Of a DNA stretch of 64,000 bases, positions 33,934 to 45,766 are shown one piece after another; the stretch's first letter is position 1; each line of letters opens with the position of its first letter. Source of the DNA: Cordia subcordata (taxonomy: Eukaryota; Streptophyta; Magnoliopsida; Boraginales; Cordiaceae); assembly GCA_028554755.1 (NCBI GenBank), contig JAPTOF010000010.1, positions 14,394,501-14,458,500 on the forward strand, given 5' to 3'. The position numbers were made by a program, and so were the translations under genes. The notes beneath the pieces were generated by a model, which searched no databases, was not told where the DNA came from, and saw only the letters and a list, made by a program, of their open reading frames with translations.

Positions 33934-35558
33934 TGATGTGTGTCATTTGTGCATGTTTGCATCTAGTTTTTGCATGCATATTTAAGGGTGTTCAGAGCAT
34001 AATTGAGTGCGCTTAGTATAAAGTTTATGCATATTTGTTAATATTCGTACTTAATGTATTTAGGTGCATAAATACTATACTAACTGTTATATTCCATGTT
34101 TTAGGAGTGTTTTGGAAGGGTTCAAGCATATACGAGGAATAAATGAGCTAACGGATGAAGACCGAAAGAAAAGAAATAAAGAAGAGAGCATTTTGATCCA
34201 GCCGGTCGGCTTAGATGAAGAGCTGGTCGACCGTCTAGGTCGACCGGCCGCTCCAGAGAATAAAAGATTTAGAGCCGGTCGAGTTCCTCAAGAAGTCGGT
34301 CGACCGGCTAGGTCGACCGGCCAGTCCAGAGAGCATCAAGATTGAAGCCGGTCGAGCAAGAAAGAGGAGCCGGTCGACCGGCTGTGCGCGGAAGAAATCT
34401 ATAAAAGCTCGTTTCAGCCCAATTTCGAGGGGAGGAACTTTTATTCTTAAATTCTAATAAACCCTAACCCTTTACCCACTACACAAAACACCCTAAACCA
34501 TCATCTAAACCCCACACCAAGCTAGGATTGAAGCATTAAACAAAGATTTGAAGGATTTGTACGGATTTGGAAGCAAGAATTTAGGGAAGTTCTTCTTGTT
34601 CTTTCTCTATTTCTTGTAAATATGTTGCTAGATTAGGCTAGATTTAGGGTTGATTGTTGTTGTATATAAGATTAGGGCTTTGAATAATGGATTTGTGTAG
34701 ATCTTTGGCTCTTAATACATGTTTATTTACATAAATTTATGGCATGATTCAATATGTCTATGTATTGGAAATCAAATATGTCTATGTGTTTTTTAAAATG
34801 CCTAAGTGAATATGCATGTGTTATTTGTGCTTCAAACGCTCTTATCTACTTATTTGGGTGATGTGATTGTGCTTAATCTCATGGCTTTGCTTAGTAGAGT
34901 AGGCTTTAGCTTTAAATCTAGCTAATAGGTTACATGCTTTGCTTAGTCGAGTTTAGGTGCTAGTCCTTGGCTTTAAATCCAGCCAAGCGGATAAGTTAAC
35001 CTAGACTAGAGTATCCGTCACTCACGTTAGTGTTGGTTAATCGAGCTTTAATATCACGTAGTGTTTAGGTGCTAGTCCTTGGCTTTAAATCCAGCCAAGA
35101 GGATAAGTTCTAAGCACGATTGCGTAGGCTAGGAGGGATTGGCCCTTAGCTTTAAATCCAGCTAACGGGTTGAACCACTAGTATTGGTTAAGAGAACCCC
35201 CATCAACACACGGCAATAGAAGTCCCGAGCCTTAGATAGACCTTATCCGTTCTCATAGCCCAAGTCTAGTTGCAATGCAATCACCCTAGGTCCCCCTTCT
35301 TCTTTATTAGTGTTCCCTTCCTTAGTTTGGTTCCCTTAAGTTCCTCCATAGATTAGTTTTTATTTTTCCTTTTTCCGAGCTCCCTTCCATCCTAAAGTAA
35401 GTACACACACGCACGTAGCTAGTTTAAGACACCCGAGCACATAGAGACTAAACTAAGGTAACCTCCCTGTGGATTCGACCCCGCACTTGCACACACTGTA
35501 CTACACACGTCCCGTGCACTTGCGGGCTATTTAGGCTTGTGCTCAAATAGCGATATCA
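33934..35558 (+). repeat. Solo LTR inside a solo LTR (Athila-like, 1625 bp)
   Basis: Starts TGATGTGTGTCATTTG and ends AAATAGCGATATCA. Exact target duplication GTATT at 33929-33933 and 35559-35563. It is the best-preserved LTR of this group here. Five GGTCGACC octamers (34225, 34238, 34298, 34311, 34372) lie upstream of a TATA box TCTATAAAAG at 34399-34408. Repeated TTGGCTTTAAATCCAGCC motifs occur (34970, 35078, 35145). The end contains TGTGGATTCGACCCCGCAC. Its internal copy of the flanking region (about 35012) shows the uninterrupted sequence of the host LTR. Confidence 0.9.
34225..34408 (+). promoter_or_regulatory. GGTCGACC modules and TATA box of the inner solo LTR
   Basis: Five perfect GGTCGACC palindromes lie within 155 bp. 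Two of the pairs have the same 13-bp start-to-start spacing (34225/34238 and 34298/34311), followed 20 bp later by TCTATAAAAG. The LTR at 6881 has the same pair spacing (7341/7354) before its TATA at 7381. The sites are CpG-containing and palindromic, so they could bind a dimeric factor. This function is inference. Confidence 0.6.
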
Positions 35559-35887
35559 GTATTCATCTGCTATGTTAGTGTTGGTTAATCGAGCCTTAAT
35601 GTCATGTAATGTTTAGGTGCTGGTCCTTAGCTTTAAACCTAGCCAAGAGGAGAAGTTCTGAGTACGGATTGCATAGGCTAGGAGGGATTGGCCCTTGGTT
35701 TTAAACCCAACTAATGGGTTGAACCACTAGTATTGGTTAAGAGACCCCTACTGATCAACACAACGACAATTGAAGTCCTGAGCCTTAGATAGATCTAATT
35801 CATTATCATAGCCTAAATCTAGTTGCAATGCAATCACCCTAAATCCCCCTTTTCTTTATTAGGTTTTCTTCCTTAACTTGGCACCCT

Positions 35888-36365
35888 TAAGAGGGTGTTT
35901 GGTTTGGCTTTTTTTTTCTGGTCAAACCTGCTTAAAGCCTAATTTAAGCTAATAGAAGTGTTTGTTTTAATTAAAAATGTGTTTTTTTTAAGTAGCTTTA
36001 AGTAGAAAATAAAAAGCTCCCTAACCCTAGCTTTTGCTTTTTATGGCTTTAAGCACGTTGAAAAAAAAAAGTTTAACCAAATCATTTACTATCTTATCCT
36101 TACATTTTTATTTTTATTACTAAAATATCTTCACTCTTTTATCTTATACTTACCTTTTTAAATTATATTTTAATGTCCTTAATAGTTATTTTAACTATAT
36201 AACTTACTTTTCAGCCCACTTTAATCAAACATGTAAATACTTATTTTTATAACTACAACTTTTATTCAAACACGTAACTACTTAAAGTTGACAATAAAAA
36301 AAGGTCACTTAAAGCTAGAAGTGCTTTAAGTAGCTTTTTTATAAGCCAATCCAAACACCTTCTAA
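35888..36365. mobile_element. Tourist-like MITE (PIF/Harbinger type, 472 bp) with TAA duplication
   Basis: Element at 35891-36362, flanked by TAA on both sides (35888-35890 and 36363-36365). Terminal repeats are GAGGGTGTTTGGTTTGGC on the left and, inverted, GAAGGTGTTTGGATTGGC on the right, matching at 16 of 18 positions. No coding capacity. The interior is AT-rich with AAGTAGCTTTAAG-type inverted words. The related LTR at 33934-35558 shows the empty site CCCTTAAGTTC with a single TAA at 35337-35339. Confidence 0.95.
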
Positions 36366-37849
36366 GTTCTTGCATAGTTTAGGTCTATTTTCCTTTTCCT
36401 GAGCTCCCTTTTATCCTAAAGAAAGCATGCAAATGCACGTAACTAGTCTTAGACACCCAAGCACATAGAGAACAAACTAAGGTCACCTCCCTGTGGAGAC
36501 AATATCCGCACTCAAATCTGTTATATCACGAACGATCAGTATGCTTGAGGGTGTAAAAATCGAGCACATCAGTGGTCTTTGTTAGGGGCAGCCAAGTGGC
36601 ATGAGATCACATCATCTGTAGAGCACTCTATATCTGAAAGATCTATAACTGAACCTATAATGACAATCAAAGTCATGAGAACGAGGAAACAAGGAAACAA
36701 ACACATACAAAAGGTGAAAGAGACTGCATTTGCAGAAAGTAGCAAAACAAGTGCGCCAAAAATCAGTAGCCGCCGAAAGTGCCGAAGGCTTAAGGAAGTG
36801 GGATCATGAATGAGAAGTGGATAGGCCTAGAACTTGAGAAGCCTTATCAACGCACTCAGGGGAAGACTTGGGATGGACAACTTTCTTTCTAGGATCTATA
36901 CAAGCACACATAGTCAACAATTAGGAATGAAGGAGCAAAAGTGAAAAATCAAAGGAATATCAAAAACACTCTCCATCTTCTAGACACCACAACTCTCAGG
37001 AATCAAAATGGAGCAATGGACAAAAAGGTACACATCTTTCTAAGACTTATCTCCAATGGACATATTAGGGATAAGATGATGATGGTGCTTGTGCAAAGAA
37101 AAATGGGGACCATGTTCACAAATTTTTGAAACATTTTAGATAATAAGTATGCAGAACATCATCCAAAGAGAAAGAAGGCCTTGTTATTCAGCCAAGACTT
37201 CTAGAGACAATAACAGACGCCGTGTATTAGGCATTAATTGACTAAGGACTATTGAATGGTAGTTGCAAAGATCACAAAATAACTTAGGAAGAGGAAGACG
37301 GAACCCGTCAACAAAAATTTCACATAGATACTAAACCAATCCGAGTCATTCGAGTCCACCTTTTTGGTTTTGAAGGTAAGGTGGATTTTACCCTTCGATG
37401 GTATCAAGTACCTTTTGTGCACATAATCCAAGTACTCCCTATAAATTATCAAAGAAGCATTTTTTGCACTTAGTGGGGAACTTGCACAAGAAGCAACTCT
37501 TAAATGAGTTTTCGCCATGAAAAATTGAAAGAAAATGAAGAGAGAACTGACTTGAGAAATCAAAGGAATGACGTCACCGAGGAAGGAAGTGACCAAATCT
37601 ATAGAGAACTGAAACAAAATTTCTTTTTGGAAAGAGGTTTTGAATGCCAAAAGGCACACATGAGGAAAGTAAAACAAATGTTGAGTAATTAATAAAGACA
37701 GATCTTTTTTTGAAATGATGTGATTTGACTAAAAATTATAAAGGAAAAAGCAAAAGTAAATAATATTTGGGGATATGAAAATAACTTAAGCCTGGCAATA
37801 AATGCTTATCACCCTTTATGGCCTGATGAGTTTGGGGCGGGGACCAAAC

Positions 37850-38277
37850 TTTTTGGGCCCCATATAAATATGGCCCAGGGCCTAAAAGACCTTACATGAT
37901 AAGTTAAATGGGTTATGCGTGATAGGTCTAATAAAAGGACGTAGGGAAAGCAATCAATAATAGATTGCATGCCAAGCAATTAGGGACCATGAACTAAGTA
38001 TAGTAAGTCAGCCTTTCTCAAGTAAGGAATAGGATCAATTAAGGAGCCGCGTGCTTGATTGAGGGATATAGTAAGAAAAATGTTAATTAGCTAGTAATTA
38101 GGGGATAAGGGTGCCTATATAAAGATGGGAGATTATTCATGAAAGACACGATATACATAGTAACCCATATACTCGACCCTAACCGTCATCGCATCAGTTA
38201 TCCCATTCTCTAAACAAAGGGATCTTGATCTTTCCTAAAGGGAAGTCTAGATCTTAATTGCTAGTCAAACATCTACA
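37850..38277 (+). repeat. 3' LTR of the Tat-like element (428 bp)
   Basis: Begins TTTTTGGGCCCC (5' LTR: TGTTTGGGCCC) and ends CATCTACA. It is preceded by the purine tract TTTGGGGCGGGGA (37831-37843), the likely polypurine tract. It keeps the TATATAAAGATGGG promoter block (about 38117-38130) that the 5' LTR has lost. Confidence 0.85.
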
Positions 38278-38464
38278 CATGCCTTCAAAACTTTTTCTCT
38301 ACAATATTTTCCCAAACCAAAAAGGGGTTTTGACTTAACTTATTTTGTTTCAAAGTATAATACATCTTTTGGTTACGATTAAACTTGGTTGATTGCACAT
38401 AAGAATATGTATTTATCTTATATGTATATACTTTCTGCAGTAAAAGTTTTTATCTTATGGATGT

Positions 38465-39907
38465 TGATATGCTTGGCTTACGATATGAAATAAGGTGCAA
38501 ATTCTAAGCCAAGTTTTAACTCGTAAGTGCATGAGTGATTGTAGTGTAGTACACTAAATGTGAGGTTGAATCCACAAGGAGGCAAACCTACAAGCACAAG
38601 AGAGGTGCTCATAAAGTGCCTAAGTGCTTGATGAGAATTTGAAAAAAATTTGATTTTCAAAAAATTAAACTAAAACTAGAATTAAACTAAAAAATTAATT
38701 AAAAACAAAAACCAAAATTGCGGATTTGAAAACTTCTTTGGGTCAGGTTTAGGGATTGAATTCCTATATGAAATTCAAGTTTCAGGCTCAACTTAAGATT
38801 TCCTATTTTGATGTGAAAATTAGACTACAAGCCTAATTGATTGAACACCTAAAATTAATTAATCAATAAACTAGTACTAGTTTAGAGGTACAACTTTATC
38901 CCCAAGTTCTTTATCTAACCAGAGTGTAGATTTGTCCTAAAATCCTAAGGCAAGTTATCAATTAACCACGTATAGAAAACTATGGTACAACCTATAGTCT
39001 TTAACAATAAAGCTCACACAAATATTTATATGATTGAACAAAAGTATTTTATTAAACATCAACTACAAGCATAATGAAATAATAGAAATAAAATAATGAA
39101 AAACATCAATCATAAAAATAAATCACTTCAAAATATTCCATCTAAGTTTGAGACCTTAAAAACAAGAATTATCACATAGTCATAATACCCTAAACAACAA
39201 ATTACTTAGACATGTTTAACAAAAATAGACCAAAAATATGAGAGAAAGTGGGAGAAAGCTTCCCCAAAAATTGGCGTAAACTTGTCTCCAATTGTTTGTA
39301 GCTTGATCTTGAACCCGTTAAAATTTTTCTTACTCAATTTGGACAAAGATTGAAAGAAAAAAGAAATATAATAAAAACTGAACTCCTGATGGTCATCCGT
39401 CGCTTGAGCTTCTCATTCATGCTCTCTGATTTTTTTCTCCTTTTTGTGCTTTTGTATCTTATATATATAACACAAAGAAGACCTAAAGGTCTTTGGCCTA
39501 AGGCCACGTGGGTGATAAGACCAATTTGGCCTTCTTTTTTTTCTTTTTCTTCCTTTTCCTTATCTTCTTTGTTTCCTATTTTTGCTTTGTTTGACTTTTC
39601 AATTCTTTTTCCTCAAGAAAAATGTTGTTTCCTTTTTGTTTCTTTTTCTCTTGACTTTGTCAAATCTTTCACTTCAAAAAATCTCTATTTCCTTTTCCTT
39701 CTTGATGTCTTCAAGTCTTCTTTTTCAAGACAAATTCTTCTTTCTTTTCTTGGTCCAATCTTCTTCTTTTTGCTTCCAATTTCTTCAATTTCCTTTTCAA
39801 TTATTCCTACAAAAAAAATTAGAGAATTAAAGTGATTAAATATATTAAATAAATTCACAATTAATTCCAAAAATCACTGAAATAGGCCCAAAAATATAAC
39901 CACATCA
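38465..39907 (-). repeat. 3' LTR of Athila-like element 2
   Basis: On the plus strand it starts TGATATGCTTGG and ends ACCACATCA. It contains a long T-rich tract (39520-39790), which gives a spurious 161-codon plus-strand ORF, and TATATATATAAC near 39460. A polypurine tract (minus strand TTTGGGGGTGT, 39908-39918) adjoins it. Confidence 0.85.
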
Positions 39908-39920
39908 ACACCCCCAAACC

Positions 39921-41317
39921 TATCTCTTGCTTGTCTCCAAGCAAGACTAACTCAAAATATACTCTCATACTTCTAAAAAGATTACCAGTTGTAGTGACTC
40001 AATCTTCTTTCAATCAACAAGGGGTTTCACTCCCTCAAGAGCACACAAAGCATGTGTAAGTCACCACACTACTAAGGCTCAAAACAAATGCCTACGGGTA
40101 GGCATTGATACTTCGTGCCCTCTCTACAAGCATGGCTCTTTCAATCCAATATATCATTTGTCCTTTTACAATGGAATAAAGAAAAAGAAAAGTACATAAC
40201 TTCACTTGCTCAATTCCCACTACAACATGATTTATTAAGGCAAAAGAGGAAGAGATTATTCACAATACAATGAAACAACAAAGAAAAGAACAACTTGTGT
40301 CATTGGACACTTATTCAACATTTCTCAATTTTTTTCACTTTTTTTCTTGCCTTTTTGTCTTTTTCTCCTTTTCACATTTTTTCAATTGTTTTTCAATTTT
40401 CTCACTTTTTTTCACCATTTGTTTTCAAAATTTCACTTTTCTCATTTTTTTCAAATTTTTAACAATGAAATAAACTCAAAGGGCTAAAGAAAACCACGTA
40501 AGGTGGGGCACTCGTATCAAAACCCTTAATGTACATCCACTTTTTACCAAAGTCATAAGGTAGTAGCAAGGTATGTTCCTAAAGTTGTTCATAACCCATA
40601 GTTTTTTTTTTTTAAGGATTCTCCTCAAAACTCGATTCACCGTTACAGCCAAGAAACTCCCACTAAAATACATCCTCATCGTCTCCATTTAACACAGTAA
40701 CTAACAAGATGCCTCAAAAAGGATGCAAAAATCGAAAAACTTCACCCATTTTTCGGGGAAAACAAATCACATAAAGTACAACTAGCACAAAAAAACACAA
40801 GGCACATCAAATATGCTCTTAATACCTCACAAGAATGTAACACACAAAAATATTTTCAACTTTCACACCCCCAAACCCAAACTTTGCTTGTCTTCAATCA
40901 AAGAAAGAATAAGAATATGACAAGCAAATAACAAAATGCACAAGAGGGATATATAGAAATGTAAAAGAGCATAGAACGAGACAACCTAATGAAATAGCAA
41001 CATCCTTGATTGTGATGTCGTAAGATTTATCTCCAATCTCTTGTGAATCAGTAAAGCACAGAACCTTGCAAAAACAACAAAGAGATTAGTAGATGAAACA
41101 AGAATACACAACATCACCTATAGACATTAAAATCATTAACTACTATTGTATGACAATTAAAACTCACAATAACATATAAGGAACTAAAAACATAAACAAA
41201 AGCAAACAAACTAAAAGACCCTTTTTTTGTGTTTTTATTTTTTTCTCATTTTTTTTGGTTGTTCCTAGTTACATCTCCATACAAAGGCTTCGAACTCTAG
41301 GAGGCACTTAAGCTGAC
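39921..41317. other. Non-coding stretch between pol and the 3' LTR of Athila-like element 2
   Basis: No supported gene. Two imperfect copies of CACCCCCAAACC...TTGCTTGTCTTCAAGCAA-like sequence (39907-39945 and 40866-40900) occur, along with T-rich low-complexity tracts (40320-40460, 41220-41260). Confidence 0.45.
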
Positions 41318-41629
41318 TCACACTTTGAAAATATACGGATCCTCCCAAATAAAATACTTCACTTGTGAGATGAAGCGATCCCTCTTTGCCTTACCCCAAT
41401 CAGATGACAATTCTTTTACAACCAGATAGTTAACAATATGAGCAGACCAGGGGGTACGGTCAAAAATAACAAAGAGCTGTTCATTAAGAAATTTGTCATT
41501 AATCGAAAGAAGGTCAACATAAGAGTTAAGGACCAAACGTGACAAGTGATCAGTAACTAAGTTCTTACTCCCCTTTTTGTCTCTTATATCTAAATCAAAT
41601 TCTTGAAGTAACAGCATCCAACAAATCAA
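41318..41629 (-). pseudogene. RNase H end and integrase N terminus of element 2 (truncated)
   Basis: [19 protein letters not shown] ends RNase [19 protein letters not shown] begins the integrase zinc domain, and the frame stops there. The catalytic core and everything up to the 3' untranslated part are missing, although the LTR pair and target duplication are intact. Confidence 0.8.
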
Positions 41630-41639
41630 CCAGGGTTAG

Positions 41640-43365
41640 GTATCCTTTTTCGCAAGAAAATAGCATAAAGTAGTATAATTCGTGTATACTATCACTTTTG
41701 ACCCCAAAATGTATGATTGGAACTTAGCAAGGGTGAAGACTACGACTAGCAATTCTTTTTCAGTGGTGGTGTAGTTCTTTTGTGCATCATCCAAGGTCTT
41801 GCTAGCGTAGTAGATCACACATGGCAACTTATCCTTACGCTGTCGTAAGATAGCTCTTATGGCATAATCAGATGCATTGCACATAATCTCAAAAGGGAGA
41901 CTGTAATCAGGCGGCTGAATGATAGGGGAAGAGAAAAGCAAGGATTTAAGCCTATCAATTGCTATAGTGCACTCTTCATCAAACACAAATAGAACATCTC
42001 TTGCTAAAAGGCTAGACAATGGACGAGTAATATAGCTAAAATCCTGAATGAACTTATAATAGAAACCTGCATGTCCAAGGAAAGATCTCATATCTTTAAC
42101 AGACTTAGGGATAGACAATTTCTTTATAAGCTCTACCATGTCTGAGTCAACCTGGATACCATCAGAAGTCACTACATGACCCAAAACTATTCCTCTTTGC
42201 ACTATGAAATGTGATTTCTCCCAACTTAACACAAGATATCTTAATGCAATGGTCTAGCACTAAAGATAGGTGACTATGGCATTCATCAAAGTTCATCCCA
42301 AAGATTGAGAAATCATTCATGGAAATCTCTAAGTACCTTTCAATCATGTCAAAAAAGATAGCCATCATACACCTTTGGAAAGTGGCGTGCACATTGCATA
42401 GACTGAATGGCATTCTTCCATAGGGAAATGTGCCATAGAGGCACATGAAGATGGTTTTCTCTTGATCCTAGGAAAACACAGGGATTTAATTGTACCCTGA
42501 ATATCGATTTAAGAAGTAGTAATAACTATGGCCAACTACTTTATCTAAATGTGGTCAAGGAACGGCAACGAGAAATGATCTTTCTTAGTCCTAGAGTTAA
42601 GCTTCATATAATCTATGCATATTCTCAAACTTGTAGGAGTACGAGTAGGAATTGGCTCACCCTTATCATTCTCTATCACTATGATCCTAGATTTCTTTGG
42701 TACAAGTTGAACAAGACTAACCCACTTACTATCAGAGATTAGATAAATTATACTTGTATCTAAGAGCTTAATGAACTCTTTTCTCATACGTTCACTTATA
42801 TATGGGCTCAGTCTCCTTTGCATCTCATGAGAATGTACCGCACCTTCTTCTAAATGAATCCTATGTATACAAACTAAAGGGTCTATTCCCCTTAAATTAG
42901 TGATCGTCCAACATATTACCTTTTGTGTTCTCTAAGGACTTCCAATAATCTTTTCTCACACTCCGCAGAAAGATCTGAAGCAATTATCACAAGAAGAGTC
43001 TCATTGGGTTCTAAGAATGTATATATAAGGTGCTCAAGAAATGGTTTGAGCTTCAAAGTTGGTAGAGACTCAATAGAGGGAGGATCGGGACTTACATCTT
43101 CAGAAGGGGAAGGACAGGCTTCAAGGGCCTCTTCAAAACTAGATTTAGCAGAGAGTGCAATTAAAGCAACAAACTCATGCACAAATGATTTGGAATCAAA
43201 GTGAGCCAAGATATCCTCAAATTCAGCAAGTTCATCCTCAGTAGTAGACATGGAAGAAGTATGTTCCTCAACACATGAGTCAATAACATTTACCATAAAG
43301 CACTCCTCCTCGTCATAATCTCTACTTACTTGGTTGGTTGCCTCAGCCATCTTCACCTTAGTCAT
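41640..43365 (-). pseudogene. Athila-like RT and RNase H of element 2 (broken)
   Basis: The pre-RT segment LKPFLEHLIYTFLEPNETLLVIIASDLS (43060-42970) is followed by RT pieces: ISDSKWVSLVQLVPKKSR, RICIDYMKLNSRTKKDHF (42823-42545), then FPYGRMPFSLCNVHATFQRCMM (42430-42360). The catalytic block reads SMNDF where [FY]MDD is expected. The second long frame (42232-41636) carries the connection region GHAGFYYKFIQDFSYITRPL and RNase H with IMCNASDYAIRAILRQ (the usual catalytic Asp of CDAS is Asn) and TTEKELLVVVFTLAKF. Frame changes and lost catalytic residues make it inactive. Confidence 0.85.
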
Positions 43366-43379
43366 TCAATTTCTAAAAG

Positions 43380-44043
43380 GTAACTCAAGCATACCAGTCC
43401 TATAATATATAATGAGTCAATAACATCTACCATAAAGCACTTCTCCTCGTCACAATCTCTACTTACTTGGTTGGTTGCCTCAACCATCTTTACCTTAGTC
43501 CTTCAATTTCTAAAAGGTAACTCAAGCATACCAGCCCTATAATGTATAATAACATCCACTATTGCTAAAAAGTCTCCTCGAAAGAATTGGTGTCACGCTC
43601 TTAGTGTCAAGTCTTGAGTCTATGTCTAAAATAATGAAATATATGACAAATATAAATTCTTCCACTTTTACCATAACATTGTCAATTATCCCTTTAAGAT
43701 GCCTCTCATATATATCCACTAATTAAAGGGTGATATTGGTAGGAGTCAACTCCTTCAAACCTAAATGCTTATACATGACTTAAGGAACAAGATTGACACT
43801 AGATCTTAAATCTAAAAAGGCATGGTCCATCTTATGATACATTAATAATGCAAGAAATGGTGAATGGTTTGGGATCTCTAAACTTGGGTGGAAGGCCCCA
43901 AGTACAAATACTACTCACTTTCTTCGTAAGTGTCACTTCTTTGGAATGTGGGAGTTCTTTCTCTTCTTAACACACAAATCCTTCAAAGATTTGGTATATG
44001 TCGGAATTTGTAGAAGTACATCCACAAGATGCATGTTAATCTT
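43380..44043 (-). pseudogene. Athila-like aspartic protease region of element 2 (broken)
   Basis: Read on the minus strand, the pre-protease GLPPKFRDPKPFTISC leads to an active-site block. It reads DLRSSVNLVP where relatives have DLGASINL, so the Gly after the catalytic Asp region is replaced. The LGLKELTPTNITL and VDIYERHLKGIIDNVMVKV blocks follow. Several stops. A short direct repeat (about 43300-43390 and 43415-43540) duplicates the end of this region. Confidence 0.7.
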
Positions 44044-45766
44044 TATCTCCCTTAGGTGATCTAAAACCCTTGATTGCCTCAGATCATCTTTAGGCTTTGG
44101 TCACTCTAAGGCCAAAGGCTAAGAAACCTTAGGAAGATTATCACTGCCAAGATCATTAATTTGTTTCCCATCTCTTTGTTGAGGCCTACTCTCATCTCTC
44201 TCTTAGATCCTCTTTCGCTGCCCATTTCAATTTTATCACTAGTCATTTCCTTATCTCTCTTCTCTTTCTTTTCACTTTTATGCGTAGCTCCACTCATTTC
44301 TTTGTCTTTAGTATCAACTACTCTCCCATTCCTAAGAGTCATGATAGTCTTAGCTTGCCCTTGTGTAGTCTCATTTTGCATAAAGCTACATTGACCTCTA
44401 GGATTAACCATTGGTCAAGTAAGGAGCTTGCCTTTGTCCTTTGTACTGAAATGTTGAGCTAGTTACATTATTTGAGTTTCTAGCTTCACTATAGATTACT
44501 GTTGGGATTGAAACATTTGGAGAAGTTTATCAAACTTGTCATCAGATACAAGCTGAGTAGGTAGAAGAGTAGGAGGATTGGATTGGAAAGAATGAGAATT
44601 TGAAGCATTAAGTTTAGGAATATGGTGCACATTGTAAAAACCAAGAGGATTAGCATAAGATTGACGTGACTTTTTAAATTAGGCGAGGATAAGAAGGATG
44701 GAAATTTCCTTATTGCCATAAGAACTTTGGATTGTCTCACCACCATAGGTTATAAGTATTCGAGAAAGGATCATATTCTTAGAATAACCTTGGGAGGCAA
44801 AAACTTGGTCTTGCATGAAGCCTGGAAATTGAGAATCTAGTGGACATCCTAATGTGGAATGACTAGACTCAGAGCACAAATCTCAACTTAAGGCCGAGTA
44901 AGGGTAGAGGTGGCTCTTAATAACAGTAAATGATCAAACTTCCCAGAAAGAGTATCCATCTTAGCACAAAGATCCTCATCAGCACGTACTTCATTCATAA
45001 TTTTCCATAAAGCTCCAACATTGATTTTCCCTACTCTCTCTAAGGCTACATTTTGAAAGGAATTTTCCACAATTCTATCTAAATTAGCCTAAGCCTCATC
45101 AGCTGTTTGGTTGTAAAAACCCCCATTGCTAATGGCATTAACCATTACCTTTTGCTACATATTCAAACCTTTATAGAAGTATTGAAGCGAATCAGGTAAC
45201 TCAAACCTATCGTGCGAGCATTGACGAAAAGGATCATTGTGCTTCTCTCATGCCTCATGAAATAACTCCTAATCATGCTAGGCAAAGGTCATGATATCTG
45301 CTTTGAGTGTTGTAGTCTTAGCCATGGAAAAAAGTCGATGCAAGAACTTCGTTTAAAGTTCATCCCAAGATGTAATGGCTCCATTTGAAAGGTATTGAAG
45401 CCATTGTTTAGCCTTGTCTTTAAGGGAAAATGGGAAGAGCCTCAACCTAATGTTCTCTAAGCTCATGTTTAGAATGTGGATTATAGCACAGATTTCCAGA
45501 AATTCAGACAAGTGAGTGTGTTGGCTTTCATTACTTCTCCCATAGAAAGATGGAAGTATCACTATAGCACCATACTTGATTTTGAAATTGACATCTCCTA
45601 AATCAGGTGGTTGTATAGAAATGTTAGGCACATAGGTGTTCAAGAGGAAGTATTGGTAGAGAGTCATTAAAGGTGGTTGAGCAGGTTGATCTTGTAGAGT
45701 TTGGATTGGATTGATTTGCATGTTTTGCTGATTTTGATCCTCATTATTCACTTGATCTTCTGTCAT
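44044..45766 (-). pseudogene. Athila-like gag of element 2 (broken)
   Basis: The ATG at 45766-45764 opens 137 codons: an Asn/Gln-rich N terminus, then the gag core with VNFKIKYGAIVILPSFYG and RLFPFSLKDKAKQWLQYL. A stop follows at the SWDEL block. The same protein continues in nearby frames to about 44900 (FLHRFFSMAK, SLQYFYKGL, CAKMDTLSGKFDHLL). A more variable C-terminal part reaches about 44100 (MTLRNGRVVDTK; Lys/Glu-rich). It is homologous in order to the gag at 9181. Confidence 0.8.

Larger units (their letters stand above)
32672..36571 (+). repeat. Solo LTR (Athila-like), itself carrying a solo LTR and a MITE
   Basis: Starts TGATGAGTGTGATTTG and ends GAGCACATCA. Exact target duplication GTGGT at 32667-32671 and 36572-36576. 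Without the inner insertions it is about 1.8 kb. Its own parts are 32672-33933, 35564-35890 and 36366-36571. The U3 has weak GCCAGTC...GGCC words (33180-33290) and a TATA-like TTATATTTAGG near 33316. No internal domain of an element remains, consistent with LTR-LTR recombination. Confidence 0.85.
29729..37518 (-). pseudogene. Antisense additional ORF of the Tat-like element (spliced, broken)
   Basis: Coding-like sequence runs on the minus strand between integrase and the 3' LTR. The ATG at 37518-37516 opens about 90 codons (MAKTHLRVASCASSPLSAKN... with DSNDSDWFSIYVKF). Later pieces: VVHPKSSPECVDKASQVLGL (about 36890-36830), a segment with LDEEVLDTNEDVAMRDPPFI (about 32600-32540), SSSTFAKSSQTNSPSKSS (about 32480-32430), and a Lys-rich helical part with SREANSLKAQLKDAKRSL (about 31990-31930). 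The last piece is FFEKLQDDLKKKA then a stop at 29731-29729. GTAAG-type donors follow two of the pieces (about 32345 and 31805). Two solo LTRs split it. Additional antisense ORFs are known in Tat elements; their role is unknown. Confidence 0.55.
22879..38277 (+). mobile_element. Ty3/gypsy Tat-like element (15.4 kb with nested insertions, about 9.5 kb of its own)
   Basis: The LTR pair is flanked by an exact CATGC target duplication (22874-22878 and 38278-38282). Copy 1 at about 20322 shows the uninterrupted site. Order: LTR, primer site, gag with coiled coil and zinc knuckle, protease, RT, RNase H, a second RNase H domain, integrase, 107-bp tandem repeats, an antisense extra ORF, 3' LTR. The dual RNase H, the repeats downstream of pol and the extra ORF are hallmarks of the Tat lineage. 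Two solo-LTR insertions lie inside. Stops, lost integrase residues and a promoter deletion make it inactive. Confidence 0.85.

Noticed and set aside
36579..36809. 76-codon basic plus-strand ORF
   Set aside because: It is antisense to the better supported minus-strand extra ORF of the Tat element.
39350..39835. 161-codon plus-strand ORF, Phe/Leu/Ser-rich
   Set aside because: It lies wholly inside the 3' LTR of Athila-like element 2, in a T-rich tract that recurs in the other LTR. Composition explains it.
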